A DNA stretch of 64,000 nucleotides from Segetibacter sp. (GCF_025963695.1 NZ_JAOQAH010000040.1:57374-121373); one strand, 5' to 3'. Positions 37,031 through 47,041 are shown, counted from the stretch's first letter. The notes: a model not told the origin generated them from the letters alone. Made by a program: numbers and translations.

Positions 37031-37402
37031 TTATAATTCGTCATCACGCTCAAGCATTAAAATGGCGCCCTGAGGAACAATATAGTATTTCTCACCTTCA
37101 TATAAAACCTCTGTAGCGCCATTTAAAAGAAAGATAGCAAGGTCACCTTCGCGCACCTGCAAGGGAATGTACTTCACTTGCTCTTCATCGGTTTTCCAAG
37201 GCTCGTTTTCAACAGGCATTGGAATAGCGTACCCGGGCCCGGTCTTAATTACATAGCCCTGTTGCACTTTTTCTCTCTCCTGAACTCCCGGGGGGAGGTA
37301 CAACCCCGACTGCGTTCTTTCTCCCGTCTTTGATAGTCTTATCAGCACCCGGTCTCCAATCACAACAATTTTCTTCAACTTATTATCTACAGTAAGTAAC
37401 AT
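37031..37402 (-). CDS. GroES-like co-chaperonin (Cpn10) family protein
   Basis: 123 residues with the Cpn10 fold: VIGDRVLIRLSKTGERTQSGLYLPP at about 14-38, a mobile-loop region, and VLYEGEKYYIVPQGAILM at the end. It is longer than GroES (about 97) through an insertion in the middle (PVENEPWKTDEEQ). No GroEL is adjacent, so it is probably a paralogue of the true groES elsewhere. A TAATTTTG -7 box lies 16 bases upstream of its start. Confidence 0.85.
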   Translation of the reverse strand: MLLTVDNKLKKIVVIGDRVLIRLSKTGERTQSGLYLPPGVQEREKVQQGYVIKTGPGYAIPMPVENEPWKTDEEQVKYIPLQVREGDLAIFLLNGATEVLYEGEKYYIVPQGAILMLERDDEL

Positions 37403-37418
37403 ATATAAAAATGAGAGG

Positions 37419-37426
37419 CAAAATTA
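37419..37426 (-). promoter_or_regulatory. -7 box for the GroES-like gene
   Basis: TAATTTTG on the minus strand matches TAnnTTTG, 16 bases before the start codon. No -33 was found. Confidence 0.4.
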
Positions 37427-37499
37427 GCCAACTGATTTTGATTTGCATTAGTAAAAAAACAGGATTACATTACAATGGTTTTTCATAGGATATTGGATT

Positions 37500-37545
37500 T
37501 TAAAAACAGGGCTGGATTTTCATCCTGGCCCTTTTTTTAATTTCG
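37500..37545. terminator. Orphan terminator-like hairpin
   Basis: A GC-rich stem (GGGCTGGA with TCCTGGCCC) is flanked by an A run before it and seven T after it, so it could stop transcription in both directions. No gene ends next to it: it sits between the start of the GroES-like gene and the start of the response regulator. Confidence 0.5.
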
Positions 37546-37701
37546 CTAATAGAAAGAGCGCTTTTGTGCCTTTCTGAATTTCGGGCAATATTTATTATTG
37601 CTAAAATTGCATGGACACGAGAACAATTGTTTTATGGTGAAATATTGCTGTCCCGTGCTCAAATAAACTTATAAATTTTTACCAGTAATAATAAGGTGCT
37701 A

Positions 37702-38091
37702 ATGTATAGTAAGATAATTGTTGTTGAAGACAACATTGAAGATGTAGAAATTATAAAGTATGCTTTTAATCAACTTAAATATGATCTTGTAGACTTTTGT
37801 CCTGATGCTTACGCTCTTATTAATCATTTAAAGAAATTGGACAAAAACCACATGCCCAAGCTGGCTGTTGTTGATTATAATTTACCAAGTCTAAACGGGT
37901 TTAGTATTGCCACTTTTTTAAAAAGCCAAAAAGATTATTCGTCTATAACTGTTGTAGTAATGAGTGGAGTAATTCCGCAAAATGAAGAATATCGGCTTTT
38001 AAAAGCAGGTGTAGCTAAAGTGTATGAAAAACCTACTTCCTTAAATGATTATGTAAAAGTTGTTTCAGAATTAATTAGTTTGACAGCGTAA
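37702..38091 (+). CDS. Single-domain response regulator (CheY-like receiver)
   Basis: 129 residues and only a receiver domain. Acidic pocket VVEDN at about 7-11, phospho-acceptor Asp in LAVVDYNLP near 55, Ser in VVMSG and Lys in YEKPTS. There is no output domain, so it acts by protein contact or in a phosphorelay. No histidine kinase is adjacent. ATG at 37702 is preferred over the GTG two codons earlier. Confidence 0.9.
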   Translation: MYSKIIVVEDNIEDVEIIKYAFNQLKYDLVDFCPDAYALINHLKKLDKNHMPKLAVVDYNLPSLNGFSIATFLKSQKDYSSITVVVMSGVIPQNEEYRLLKAGVAKVYEKPTSLNDYVKVVSELISLTA

Positions 38092-38294
38092 CAGTTCTCA
38101 TCCCTTGATGTTGCAAATTTCAATTCTCCATTATTTTCTTATCAAATAGCCTCTAAGCTTCTTTCGTCAGCTGTTCGCTTTTAGCTCTATAATTTAACTC
38201 ATTTCGAACTAAGACAGGGAACATCAAAGGAGTAAGAACGTTGTGACCGGGCGACTCGGTACTTATGCAAAGTCAAACAAAACCTTTGCTTTTT

Positions 38295-39323
38295 TTAGTC
38301 TTTCCACAAATTTGCAAGAATTTCATAGGAGCTGATTCGGGCCTGGTGGTCATATATATGTGATGTTACCATTATTTCATCTACCTGTGTTTCATTTAAA
38401 AATTGTTGCAGTTTTACTTTAATAGTTTCAGCGGAACCGATAAATGTATATTTCATCATTTGAAGTATTGCTGCTTTTTCGGGTTCACTCCAGACTTCGT
38501 CCATATTTCTTATAGGTGGTTGCAGCGGTTTTGTTGAGCCATGTATAATGCCCATAGCGAATTGGTAAAACGATGTGGCAAGGTAACCTGCTTCTTCATC
38601 AGTGTCAGCAGCAATAACATTTATACATGCCAAATCATAAGGGTCTTTTAAGTCTTTTGACGGCTGAAAATTTTCGCGGTACAATTTAAGAGCAGCCTGA
38701 AGATGTGTTGGCGCAAAATGGCTGGCAAAGGCAAAAGGCATTCCTAATATAGCAGCAAGCTGAGCGCTAAATGTACTAGAGCCGAGCAGCCAAATTGGGA
38801 TATCTAACCCTTCACCTGGAATTGCCCTAACCTTTGCTGTACCGTTTTCCTTAGAAAAATATCTCTTTAACTCCATTACGCTTTCAGGAAACTCATTAGG
38901 GCCTTCAACAAGAGTTCGTCTAAGGGCGCGCATTGTAACCTGGTCTGATCCGGGGGCACGGCCAAGCCCGAGATCAATACGACCGGGATACATAGTTTCT
39001 AATGTTCCAAACTGTTCTGCAATCACTAGGGGAGCATGGTTAGGCAACATTATTCCTCCCGCCCCCACACGAATGGTAGATGTATGTCCCGCTATATGGC
39101 CTATTAAAACTGATGTTGCAGAACTGGCAATACTTTCCATGCTGTGGTGCTCCGCGAGCCAATATCGCTTAAATCCCCACTGTTCTACATGCTTTGCTAA
39201 GTCTATACTGTTTTTATAAGTATCCGCAGTCGTTTTGCCATCAAGAATGGTGGCTAAATCAAGAACGGAGATAGGTATATCGGCTAGCTTTTTTGGTTCC
39301 CTCGTGTTACTAATCATCTTCAT
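38295..39323 (-). CDS. LLM-class flavin-dependent oxidoreductase (luciferase-like)
   Basis: 342 residues, a bacterial luciferase-like TIM barrel that uses reduced flavin. [18 protein letters not shown] and [37 protein letters not shown] are the usual blocks. It belongs to the MsnO8-like or alkanal monooxygenase-like group by look; the substrate is unknown. It is monocistronic, with no flavin reductase beside it. Confidence 0.9.
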   Translation of the reverse strand: MKMISNTREPKKLADIPISVLDLATILDGKTTADTYKNSIDLAKHVEQWGFKRYWLAEHHSMESIASSATSVLIGHIAGHTSTIRVGAGGIMLPNHAPLVIAEQFGTLETMYPGRIDLGLGRAPGSDQVTMRALRRTLVEGPNEFPESVMELKRYFSKENGTAKVRAIPGEGLDIPIWLLGSSTFSAQLAAILGMPFAFASHFAPTHLQAALKLYRENFQPSKDLKDPYDLACINVIAADTDEEAGYLATSFYQFAMGIIHGSTKPLQPPIRNMDEVWSEPEKAAILQMMKYTFIGSAETIKVKLQQFLNETQVDEIMVTSHIYDHQARISSYEILANLWKD

Positions 39324-39408
39324 CTCATTTTAGTACGATGATAAACATAAACCGTTCCCAATTCAATTTATCCTATTTTGTCACCCTTTAGCCAAAACTT
39401 TGGCCGGC

Positions 39409-39882
39409 TTACTCTAAATATTCCAGCTGCTTTTTGTAATCGAAACGCAAGTCTTCATGCACTTGCTCTACAAGGCCGTTTAACTTTTTCAATTGTTGGT
39501 CATAAAGCGACGATAGTACTTTGTATGAACGAAAACGGATACCTGACTTCTTTACGTTCAGACAAAAATGTATGAGCAGTTCTACTTCAGATTCCTTCGT
39601 TGTTGTGTGCTTGCTATATTTACTAATTGCTTTTAATATTTTCCGCAGTGCCTTTTTTGCCAGGTACCAGTTTCCGTTAGGAAGTTGAGAAAATTCCTCG
39701 TCAATTTCCTTTTTAATGCTTTCCACATATCCTTGTTCATCATGTGCATCAAACAACAAATAAGATAAGAGTTCTTTATTTTCTTTTTTAAACCTTGCCA
39801 ATCGCAGACACAATTCCAGTACTTTTTTCGGTGGGAGGGTAAGAAGTTCGTGTTTTAATTCGTTGATGCTCGCTGCTTTCAT
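39409..39882 (-). CDS. Conserved hypothetical protein, mostly helical
   Basis: 157 residues from the ATG at 39882 (MKAASINELKHEL); the open frame reaches 39924 through a longer possible start. It is highly charged and alpha-helical (PPKKVLELCLRLARFKKEN, then HFCLNVKKSGIRFRS). I recognise similar proteins as unnamed ones in Bacteroidota but no domain with a function. No signal peptide or membrane helix. It lies 85 bases upstream of nothing obvious and is not in a clear operon. Confidence 0.7.
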   Translation of the reverse strand: MKAASINELKHELLTLPPKKVLELCLRLARFKKENKELLSYLLFDAHDEQGYVESIKKEIDEEFSQLPNGNWYLAKKALRKILKAISKYSKHTTTKESEVELLIHFCLNVKKSGIRFRSYKVLSSLYDQQLKKLNGLVEQVHEDLRFDYKKQLEYLE

Positions 39883-39924
39883 TGTCCCTTTTACTTTGCA
39901 AAGTAAATGCCCCGAAGCGATCAT

Positions 39925-40371
39925 TTAGCGGCTGGCCTATTTCATCCCTTTAATACAACCTTTTTACAGTAGAAATCGATCGTAATAAAGTTGGCTGCGT
40001 TTTTAATTTCGCGGAGTATTTTTTTTGTAACCAACGGCATTAAATCTATTTAGCTTTTGTTGCGTCGCACTCTTATGCATTTTAATCTCCATGCAGCTTT
40101 GCCACTGCTTATTGCAGGCGCTTGTTAAGCATCATTTAATTTATTTCGTAAATATTTTCTTTTTAAATTTGTTAGTCAATGTTCTCTTAGGAGAAAGGAA
40201 CACAGGAAAAGAATATAAGCTTAAAAAATAGTACTGAATTTTCCTTTTCATTAATATTTCAATAGCAGGCATACAACCCTTAGGAATTCAAACTAACCGA
40301 TTTGCCATTATAACTTTTTTCTTAATAGCTGCTGCTACCATAGTTAGGCAAACTTTAACCCAGTAATCAAC
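39925..40371. other. Divergent intergenic region before the M43 protease
   Basis: About 450 AT-rich bases without a gene. A subfamily C dispersed element lies at 40057-40078. No exact TAnnTTTG box was found near the protease start. Confidence 0.45.
40057..40078 (+). repeat. Dispersed intergenic element, subfamily C
   Basis: GTTGCGTCGCACTCTTATGC preceded by TT. It shares GTTG, the palindromic heptamer and the CTT position with the other copies. Confidence 0.8.
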
Positions 40372-42531
40372 ATGTATTTCAGGATCTTACCTTATCTGAT
40401 AGCATTATTGTTATTTTCAGAATTAGCAAAGGGGCAGCAAACAAACAGGGTAGTTCAAGAGCAATGCGCTACTATGAACAGGCTTCAGTCTAAACTGGAA
40501 CGTAGCTCACAACTGAAAGCAAAATTTGAACAGGAAAGACTTGCATTTACAAAAGCTATTAGAACGGGGCTATCCAGGCGAACAGAGGAACCTAACCAAA
40601 ATAATAACAGGACTGCCTATACTATCCCGATTGTGTTTCATGTCGTTTTAACCAACCCTGCCACCGTGTCCGACGAAAGCATACTAGCTCAACTAGATGT
40701 TTTGAATAAAAGCTTTTCAGGGACCAATGCAGATACTACCAGAATTCCTGACTATTTCAAGCCTTTTTTTGGCAAAACCGGTATACAGTTTTGTCTGGCA
40801 CAACAAACACCAACAGGTGAAGGAACTTCGGGGATAGAAAGAATTACAACCACACAAACTTCTTTTAGCCCGGACAATGACGCTGTTAAACACAGTACGA
40901 GTGGGGGCGCAAATGGTTGGGATCCCAAAAAGTACTATAATGTTTGGTTATGTACCTTAACGAGCGGAGTTTTAGGATATGCAACCTTTCCAAACGACAC
41001 TGGAACTCCTGATGAACAAGGTGCCGTAGTTGATTATCGTTCATTACCCGGAGGGTCGTTAAACAGTTACAATGCAGGCAAGACTTTGTCGCATGAAACA
41101 GGCCATTACTTCAATCTCTTCCATATATGGGGGGATGATAGGGGAGAATGCACCGGTTCAGATGATGTTAATGATACACCTAACCAGGCTGATGCTTCAA
41201 AAGGTTGTACTAACGGTATAAAAACAGATGCCTGCAGTCCCGCTGCAAATGGAGTTATGTATCAAAACTATATGGATTATAGTTTTGATAGTTGTTTGGT
41301 TATGTTCACGCAGGAACAAGTCCTTCGTATGGAAACTACGCTTATTACATATCGCTCTTCTTTAATAAGTTCTAACGGCTGTACTCCGCCTGTTTTAAAA
41401 AATTATGATGCACGCCTGTCATCAATAGATCAACCAGCGCAGCGATTATGTAACAGTTCGTTTACTCCTATTGTCAGCATCCAGAACAAAGGAAGCCAGT
41501 TATTGACTTCATTGGATATCAGTACCCAAATTGACAACGGTCCTGTTACCATTTACAACTGGAAAGGTTCTTTAGCCTATCTGGCTTCAACAACGGTATC
41601 ATTAGACAATTTAAATGCAGGAGTAGGTATCCATACCTTAACTATCTATGTTTCTAATCCTGATAACAATGCAGATGAATTTATTGCCAACGATACAATT
41701 TCATCCGTTATTCAATTTTACAATCCTGTAACAACTGTTTTAGAAAGTTTCGAAGGAAGTGTTTTTCCTCCCAATGGGTGGGATATCCAAAATCCTGACA
41801 ACTCTATCACCTGGAAACGTGTAACCGGAGTATCAAAAATAGGGAATGCAAGCGTTATGATTGAAAACTTCAATTATACTTTAGTTGGAGCAAAAGACGA
41901 CCTACGACTTCCAAATGTTACACTTGAAAAAGTAGATTCTGCTTTTTTATCATTCCATGTTGCTGCCGCGGCTTATACTGACGTAAATGCTCTAAATAAT
42001 GTTTGGGATACGCTGGAAGTTTTAATAAGCACAGATTGCGGACAGACATATACCAGCCTTTATAAAAAACATGGAAGGGATTTAGTTACAAGAACTGTAG
42101 CAACAACAACTTTCTTTACACCAACACCCTCCGAATGGAGAAAAGACTCAATTAACCTTGCTGCTTATTTGGGTGAAAGCAACATTTTACTGGCTATTAG
42201 AAATACGGCAGGATACGAAAACAATATTTACCTGGATGATGTACACCTTAGAACTGTTATTATCAATCCAAATCTTAAAAGGCTTGGCTTTTTAGCTACC
42301 CCAAACCCTAATAATGGTGTTATAAACGTTCAATTTTATCCGCAGCCAACTAACTTAAGAGCTTTACAAGTATATGACATTGCAGGGCAAAAATTAACAG
42401 AAGTAATTATTCCAAATGGGCAGGCAAGCAATTACTATCGGCTTGATATAACTAAGTATTCGGCCGGAATATATATAGTAAGGGCTGTATTTACCGATAG
42501 AGTAATTACAAGTAAAATTCTAAAGTTCTAG
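40372..42531 (+). CDS. T9SS-secreted pappalysin-type (M43) zinc metalloprotease
   Basis: 719 residues. Signal peptide about 1-22 (ends AKGQQ). The metzincin zinc motif is HETGHYFNLFH near residue 240, and the Met-turn region is NYMDYS near 303, as in peptidase family M43 (cytophagalysin group). Next come a beta-rich segment and a choice-of-anchor J-like domain (ESFEGSVFPPNGWDI near 460). The C-terminus (ATPNPNNGVINV near 640 to SKILKF) is a T9SS type A sorting domain. Secreted; substrate unknown. It stands alone. Confidence 0.9.
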   Translation: MYFRILPYLIALLLFSELAKGQQTNRVVQEQCATMNRLQSKLERSSQLKAKFEQERLAFTKAIRTGLSRRTEEPNQNNNRTAYTIPIVFHVVLTNPATVSDESILAQLDVLNKSFSGTNADTTRIPDYFKPFFGKTGIQFCLAQQTPTGEGTSGIERITTTQTSFSPDNDAVKHSTSGGANGWDPKKYYNVWLCTLTSGVLGYATFPNDTGTPDEQGAVVDYRSLPGGSLNSYNAGKTLSHETGHYFNLFHIWGDDRGECTGSDDVNDTPNQADASKGCTNGIKTDACSPAANGVMYQNYMDYSFDSCLVMFTQEQVLRMETTLITYRSSLISSNGCTPPVLKNYDARLSSIDQPAQRLCNSSFTPIVSIQNKGSQLLTSLDISTQIDNGPVTIYNWKGSLAYLASTTVSLDNLNAGVGIHTLTIYVSNPDNNADEFIANDTISSVIQFYNPVTTVLESFEGSVFPPNGWDIQNPDNSITWKRVTGVSKIGNASVMIENFNYTLVGAKDDLRLPNVTLEKVDSAFLSFHVAAAAYTDVNALNNVWDTLEVLISTDCGQTYTSLYKKHGRDLVTRTVATTTFFTPTPSEWRKDSINLAAYLGESNILLAIRNTAGYENNIYLDDVHLRTVIINPNLKRLGFLATPNPNNGVINVQFYPQPTNLRALQVYDIAGQKLTEVIIPNGQASNYYRLDITKYSAGIYIVRAVFTDRVITSKILKF

Positions 42532-42576
42532 TAAGATGGCATCACCAAGGTATAGGGTATTCTAAAAAAATATTAT

Positions 42577-42608
42577 TTTGTTTTCAGTATAAATTTGTAC
42601 TACCTTTG
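42577..42608 (+). promoter_or_regulatory. Promoter of the Xre-RES module
   Basis: TTTG at 42577-42580, 20 bases, then TACCTTTG at 42601-42608: both elements and spacing fit the Bacteroidota promoter very well. The ATG at 42624 is 15 bases after the box, so the leader is short. Confidence 0.7.
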
Positions 42609-42623
42609 GTAAAAGTTTGTATT

Positions 42624-43235
42624 ATGGAAGAGGGTAAAACAGAAAATTTACCTAAAGCCTCAAAAGCTGTAAGAGTTGAGGGTGCTCAAAAAAAAGGTAA
42701 AAAAGTTGGAAGTAAGGCATATAAAACTACGTCTGAAGAAAAAATAAATTCGATGGTAGAGGAGGCGGATGGTACCGCATATGTTACCAGTAAGAGGCAA
42801 ATTAGTACTGGAACAAATAATTGGGTTATTTTGGATAACGCATCTAAAAAGCCTGAAAGCAGAATGACATCTTTTGAAAAAATTGATATTATACGAGAAG
42901 GAATATCTAAAAAAGACCTTGAACATTTAAAAGAAAAGACAGAACTGGATTATAATCAATTATCAAAGGTACTTTCTGTTGCGCGAGCTACTCTTATCAA
43001 CAAAAAAGGAGCAGCCAAATTTGATATGGTTTTAAGTGAAAGAATTGTAGGAGTTGCAGACATCTATTCTTACGGCTACGAAGTTTTTGAAGATGAAAAC
43101 CGATTTAATGAATGGATATTTCGTTCAAATCAATCATTAGGCGGTCAGGCACCATACGATTTGTTAGACAATCAATATGGAAGAGAAGAAGTTAAAAACC
43201 TGATTGGACGAATTGATTATGGTGTTTATTCATAA
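42624..43235 (+). CDS. Xre/MbcA/ParS-type antitoxin
   Basis: 203 residues. The first 75 are Lys/Glu-rich and probably disordered. After that comes the Xre-like part (IDIIREGISKKDLEHLKEKTELDYNQLSKVLSVARATLI) and the C-terminal MbcA/ParS/Xre domain (ERIVGVADIYSYGYEVFEDENRFNEWIF to DLLDNQYGREEVKNLIGRIDYG), which is specific for RES partners. It neutralises the toxin encoded eight bases downstream and probably binds its own promoter. ATG at 42624 is chosen over a TTG six codons upstream. Confidence 0.88.
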   Translation: MEEGKTENLPKASKAVRVEGAQKKGKKVGSKAYKTTSEEKINSMVEEADGTAYVTSKRQISTGTNNWVILDNASKKPESRMTSFEKIDIIREGISKKDLEHLKEKTELDYNQLSKVLSVARATLINKKGAAKFDMVLSERIVGVADIYSYGYEVFEDENRFNEWIFRSNQSLGGQAPYDLLDNQYGREEVKNLIGRIDYGVYS

Positions 43236-43243
43236 GGTCGGCA

Positions 43244-43702
43244 ATGATTGTATACAGGATAGGAAGAACAAAATATGCTAAAGATCTGAGTGGTGAGGGT
43301 GCCAGACTAAATGGAGGACGCTGGAATCATAAACTTACTCCATGCCTTTATGCTTCTGAAAGTAGATCTCTTGCTGTGTTAGAATACACCGTTAATGTAA
43401 ATATTGAGGATATTCCACGTGCCTTAAGTATGACTACTCTTGACATTCCTGACAAGGATATCTTACAGCTGACTATTGCTGACCTTCCGGGAAATTGGAG
43501 GGCCTCGCCTGCACCTGCCTCTACTAAAGACTTCGGTACTGAAGTCTTGAAAAAATCTCAGTTTGCTGTCATTCAAATTCCGTCGACAGTAATTCCTGAT
43601 GAGTTTAACTATCTCCTTAATCCCTTGCACCGCGACAGTTATCAATTTCTAATTCTAGATACCCAAGATTTTATTTATGATGTAAGAATAAAGACCAAAT
43701 AA
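43244..43702 (+). CDS. RES-domain toxin
   Basis: 152 residues with the RES signature: MIVYRIGRTKYAKDLSGEGARLNGGRWN at the start, then YASESRSLAVLEYTV, and the late NYLLNPLHRDS. Conserved Arg, Glu and Ser residues are in place. Tested members (for example MbcT) destroy NAD+ and stop growth. It follows the antitoxin by eight bases in one operon. The gene is intact, with no frameshift. Confidence 0.9.
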   Translation: MIVYRIGRTKYAKDLSGEGARLNGGRWNHKLTPCLYASESRSLAVLEYTVNVNIEDIPRALSMTTLDIPDKDILQLTIADLPGNWRASPAPASTKDFGTEVLKKSQFAVIQIPSTVIPDEFNYLLNPLHRDSYQFLILDTQDFIYDVRIKTK

Positions 43703-43880
43703 TGTTAAAATATAGATTGAACTAGGGGCGGGCGAGTTTCGATCCATCTGAGTTCGGGAAGTAAAATTTGTTCCTTTAGCTTATTATGCAGTCTTTAATA
43801 TTTTGATGAAGGAAGGAGATTTTTTACCACATCCTAACATGTTCCTAATTAGTTTGGCGTTAAGTGTTGACTGTAAGCAC

Positions 43881-43900
43881 AAGTGTGCGACGCAACGATG
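43881..43900 (-). repeat. Dispersed intergenic element, subfamily C
   Basis: On the minus strand it reads CATCGTTGCGTCGCACACTT and continues GTGC. It lies between convergent genes. Confidence 0.8.
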
Positions 43901-43948
43901 AATCATTAAAAAACAAATGTTTGTAACCAAAAAATTGAAAAGGAACTT

Positions 43949-46822
43949 TTATTTACTCTTTAATTCTAATGCAAGAAATTTTCCCGTATGACTTGCCTTT
44001 ACTTTCACCAGGTTTTCCGGTGTTCCTTCAAACAGAATCTTGCCTCCACCATCACCACCTTCGGGGCCTAGGTCTATAATGTGATCGGCTACTTTTATGA
44101 CATCTAGATTATGTTCTATTACCAGTACTGTGTTGCCTCTGTCTACCAGCTTATTTAAGACATCTAACAAATGCTGGATGTCCTGAAAGTGCAGGCCCGT
44201 GGTAGGCTCGTCTAAGATGTAGAAGGTTTTTCCGGTGTCTTTCTTTGCCAACTCAGTGGCTAGTTTTACGCGTTGGGCTTCACCTCCGCTTAGTGTAACC
44301 GCAGATTGACCTAGCGTAATATATCCAAGACCAACTTCCTGCAATACTTTGATTTTTCTATACAGAAAATGAACGTTTTGAAAAAACTCAACGGCTTCAT
44401 CAACAGTCATATCCAGAATGTCGCTAATTGATTTGCCTTTGTAACGAATCTCGAGCGTTTCACGATTATACCTTTTTCCATTACATTTTTCGCACGGCAC
44501 ATAGACATCAGGTAAAAAGTTCATTTCTATTACCCGCATGCCGCCTCCTTCGCAAACGTCGCATCTTCCCCCCCTGACATTAAAAGAAAAACGACCTGCC
44601 GCATAACCACGAATTTTAGCTTCGGGAATTGCTGCAAACAGGGTTCTGATTTCAGTAAAAAAGCCACAGTAGGTTGCCGGATTACTTCTCGGTGTTCTGC
44701 CAATGGGACTTTGATCAATCTCTATTACCTTATCAATAAAGTTTAAACCAGCAATGCTTTTATACTCCATAGGAGTCATCTTGCTATTGAAGGCGTGCTT
44801 TGATAGAATAGGATATAGGGTTTCTGTAATTAGGGTACTCTTTCCACTACCACTTACACCTGTAACGCAAATGAACTTGCCCAAGGGAAACTTTACATTA
44901 ACCCCTTTAAGGTTGTTGCCTTTTACTCCTTTTAGTTCAAGTACATTACCGTTGCCTGCTCTTCTTTCTTTGGGAACGGCTATCGATTTTTCTCCGCTTA
45001 AATAAGCTGAGGTGGGAGAACCAGACGCTAAAACTTCGCTGGGGCGACCTTGCGCCACTACCTGACCTCCATGCTTGCCTGCTTTTGGGCCTATATCAAT
45101 TAAGTGGTCTGATGCAAGCATAATGTCTTTATCGTGCTCTACCACCAAAACACTATTCCCAATGTCTCTTAGATTTTTTAAAGCAACTATCAACTGCTGA
45201 TTATCCCGCTGGTGCAAACCAATACTTGGCTCGTCTAAAATGTAGGTAATACCTTGTAGCTGCGAGCCTATTTGGGTAGCAAGCCTGATGCGTTGGCTTT
45301 CGCCACCGCTTAATGATTTAGATGACCTGTTTAAAGTAAGATAGGTGAGACCCACATCTAACAAGAAGCTGAGCCTTTCCCTTATTTCCTTTAAAATATC
45401 TTTTGCAATGGTATTTTGTTTTTTAGATAGCCTTTCTTCAATTTCAGTAAACCACACAAACAATTTATCCAGGTCCTGGCGGCTTAAATCAGCAATATTC
45501 TTTTCGTTTACTTTAAACCATAAACTTTCTTTCTTTAACCTGTCACCGTTGCAGGCTGGACATTCTTTCAAAACCATAAATTTCTCTACCCAATCTCTCA
45601 GAGACTCGCTGCTGCTTGATGAAAACCATCTTTTAAGCATATTTACTATTCCTTCATATTCCGTGGTATACATGTCGCCCGGAAGTGCCTCGTAATCCCC
45701 CGATATTTCTACATCCCCGTTTGCATCTTCTTTTCCATAAAGAATGATATTTAGTGCATTTTGCGAAAGATCTTTAACGGGTTTGTCAACAGAGAACTTA
45801 TGTTTTTTACTTAGCTGAACGATTTGCTTGTAAATAAAAGCTTCCCGCTCTTCGCCCAGGGGTGCGATTGCTCCTTCTTTAATACTTTTATTCTTATCAG
45901 GAATTACCGCATCCATGTTGATCTGGTAAACACTTCCAAGGCCTTTACATGATGGACAGGCGCCATATGGAGAGTTAAATGAGAAGGCATTGGGTGACGG
46001 TTCTTCGTAACTTAACCCGGTGTCTTCACACATTAATTGCTTACTGTATTGAACCACCGTATCACTATCATTGATCAATAAAAACATAAGGTCTTTACCC
46101 ACCTGAAGTGTTTTTTGCACGCTTTGGCTGAGGCGTACTTTCATATCGTCGGTTGCCTGTAATCGATCTATTACTAATTCTATATCGTGAATTTTGTACC
46201 TGTCAACCTGCATCTTTTCTTTTAAGTCTTTCACTTCTCCATCGATCCTCACTTTCAGAAAACCTTTCTTTCTAACATCTTCAAAAAGTTCTCGATAATG
46301 TCCCTTTCGCCCGCGAACCAGCGGCGCAAGGAGACTTATTTTTTTATCCTTGAATTTTGAAAAAATGTTCTCCACGATTTCCTCTTCGCTCCATTTAACC
46401 ATTTTCTTACCGGTGTTGTAGCTATAAGCCTCACCGATCCTGGCAAACAATAATCTAAGGAAATCGTATACTTCTGTAATAGTTCCGACTGTTGATCTGG
46501 GATTTTTATTAGTGGTCTTTTGTTCAATTGAGATAACGGGACTTAGACCGGTTATCTTGTCAACATCAGGTCTTTCCATATCTCCTATGAACTGCCTTGC
46601 ATAAGCACTAAAGCTTTCCATATACCTGCGTTGGCCTTCGTTGTAAATTGTATCAAAGGCAAGTGACGATTTGCCGCTTCCACTAACACCGGTAATAACA
46701 ACCAATTTATTTTTAGGAATCGAAATGTCAATATTTTTCAGATTGTGAACCCTTGCACCATAGACTTCTATTTGTTCTTCTACCTCAGCAACTTCTATTG
46801 GATCAGATATAATTTTCGCCAT
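43949..46822 (-). CDS. uvrA: Excinuclease ABC subunit A
   Basis: The damage-recognition ATPase of nucleotide excision repair. 957 residues from the ATG at 46822 (MAKIISDPIEV); an earlier in-frame start adds six codons. Two ABC modules are present: Walker A GVSGSGKSSLAFDT and GVSGSGKSTLITETL, two LSGGE signatures and two zinc motifs (CPSCKGLG and CDVCEGGGMRV). It is single-copy and full length. A TATCTTTA box precedes it. Confidence 0.96.
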   Translation of the reverse strand: MAKIISDPIEVAEVEEQIEVYGARVHNLKNIDISIPKNKLVVITGVSGSGKSSLAFDTIYNEGQRRYMESFSAYARQFIGDMERPDVDKITGLSPVISIEQKTTNKNPRSTVGTITEVYDFLRLLFARIGEAYSYNTGKKMVKWSEEEIVENIFSKFKDKKISLLAPLVRGRKGHYRELFEDVRKKGFLKVRIDGEVKDLKEKMQVDRYKIHDIELVIDRLQATDDMKVRLSQSVQKTLQVGKDLMFLLINDSDTVVQYSKQLMCEDTGLSYEEPSPNAFSFNSPYGACPSCKGLGSVYQINMDAVIPDKNKSIKEGAIAPLGEEREAFIYKQIVQLSKKHKFSVDKPVKDLSQNALNIILYGKEDANGDVEISGDYEALPGDMYTTEYEGIVNMLKRWFSSSSSESLRDWVEKFMVLKECPACNGDRLKKESLWFKVNEKNIADLSRQDLDKLFVWFTEIEERLSKKQNTIAKDILKEIRERLSFLLDVGLTYLTLNRSSKSLSGGESQRIRLATQIGSQLQGITYILDEPSIGLHQRDNQQLIVALKNLRDIGNSVLVVEHDKDIMLASDHLIDIGPKAGKHGGQVVAQGRPSEVLASGSPTSAYLSGEKSIAVPKERRAGNGNVLELKGVKGNNLKGVNVKFPLGKFICVTGVSGSGKSTLITETLYPILSKHAFNSKMTPMEYKSIAGLNFIDKVIEIDQSPIGRTPRSNPATYCGFFTEIRTLFAAIPEAKIRGYAAGRFSFNVRGGRCDVCEGGGMRVIEMNFLPDVYVPCEKCNGKRYNRETLEIRYKGKSISDILDMTVDEAVEFFQNVHFLYRKIKVLQEVGLGYITLGQSAVTLSGGEAQRVKLATELAKKDTGKTFYILDEPTTGLHFQDIQHLLDVLNKLVDRGNTVLVIEHNLDVIKVADHIIDLGPEGGDGGGKILFEGTPENLVKVKASHTGKFLALELKSK

Positions 46823-47041
46823 AACGTGTAAAGATAGCAAGACAGTAGTTTGAATAATTGTAATAGTATGATAAAGGCGTTGGTTAAAAACGTTACAAGT
46901 GTGTAAGCAAAAATTCTATAGAATCGGTGGCCTTGTGTGGAGTTTTTAACTCCATATGATCTTTAACTGCTTAATTTAAAAATTTTGCTATAAGTAGAAT
47001 AAAGTAGCGTATGCCATCGTTTAATTAAAAATTCCGAAAAA

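Noticed and set aside
43720..43765. T-arm-like string GTTTCGATCC after the RES toxin
   Set aside because: It resembles a tRNA 3' end but no acceptor or anticodon arm fits and no direct repeat was found to suggest an att site.
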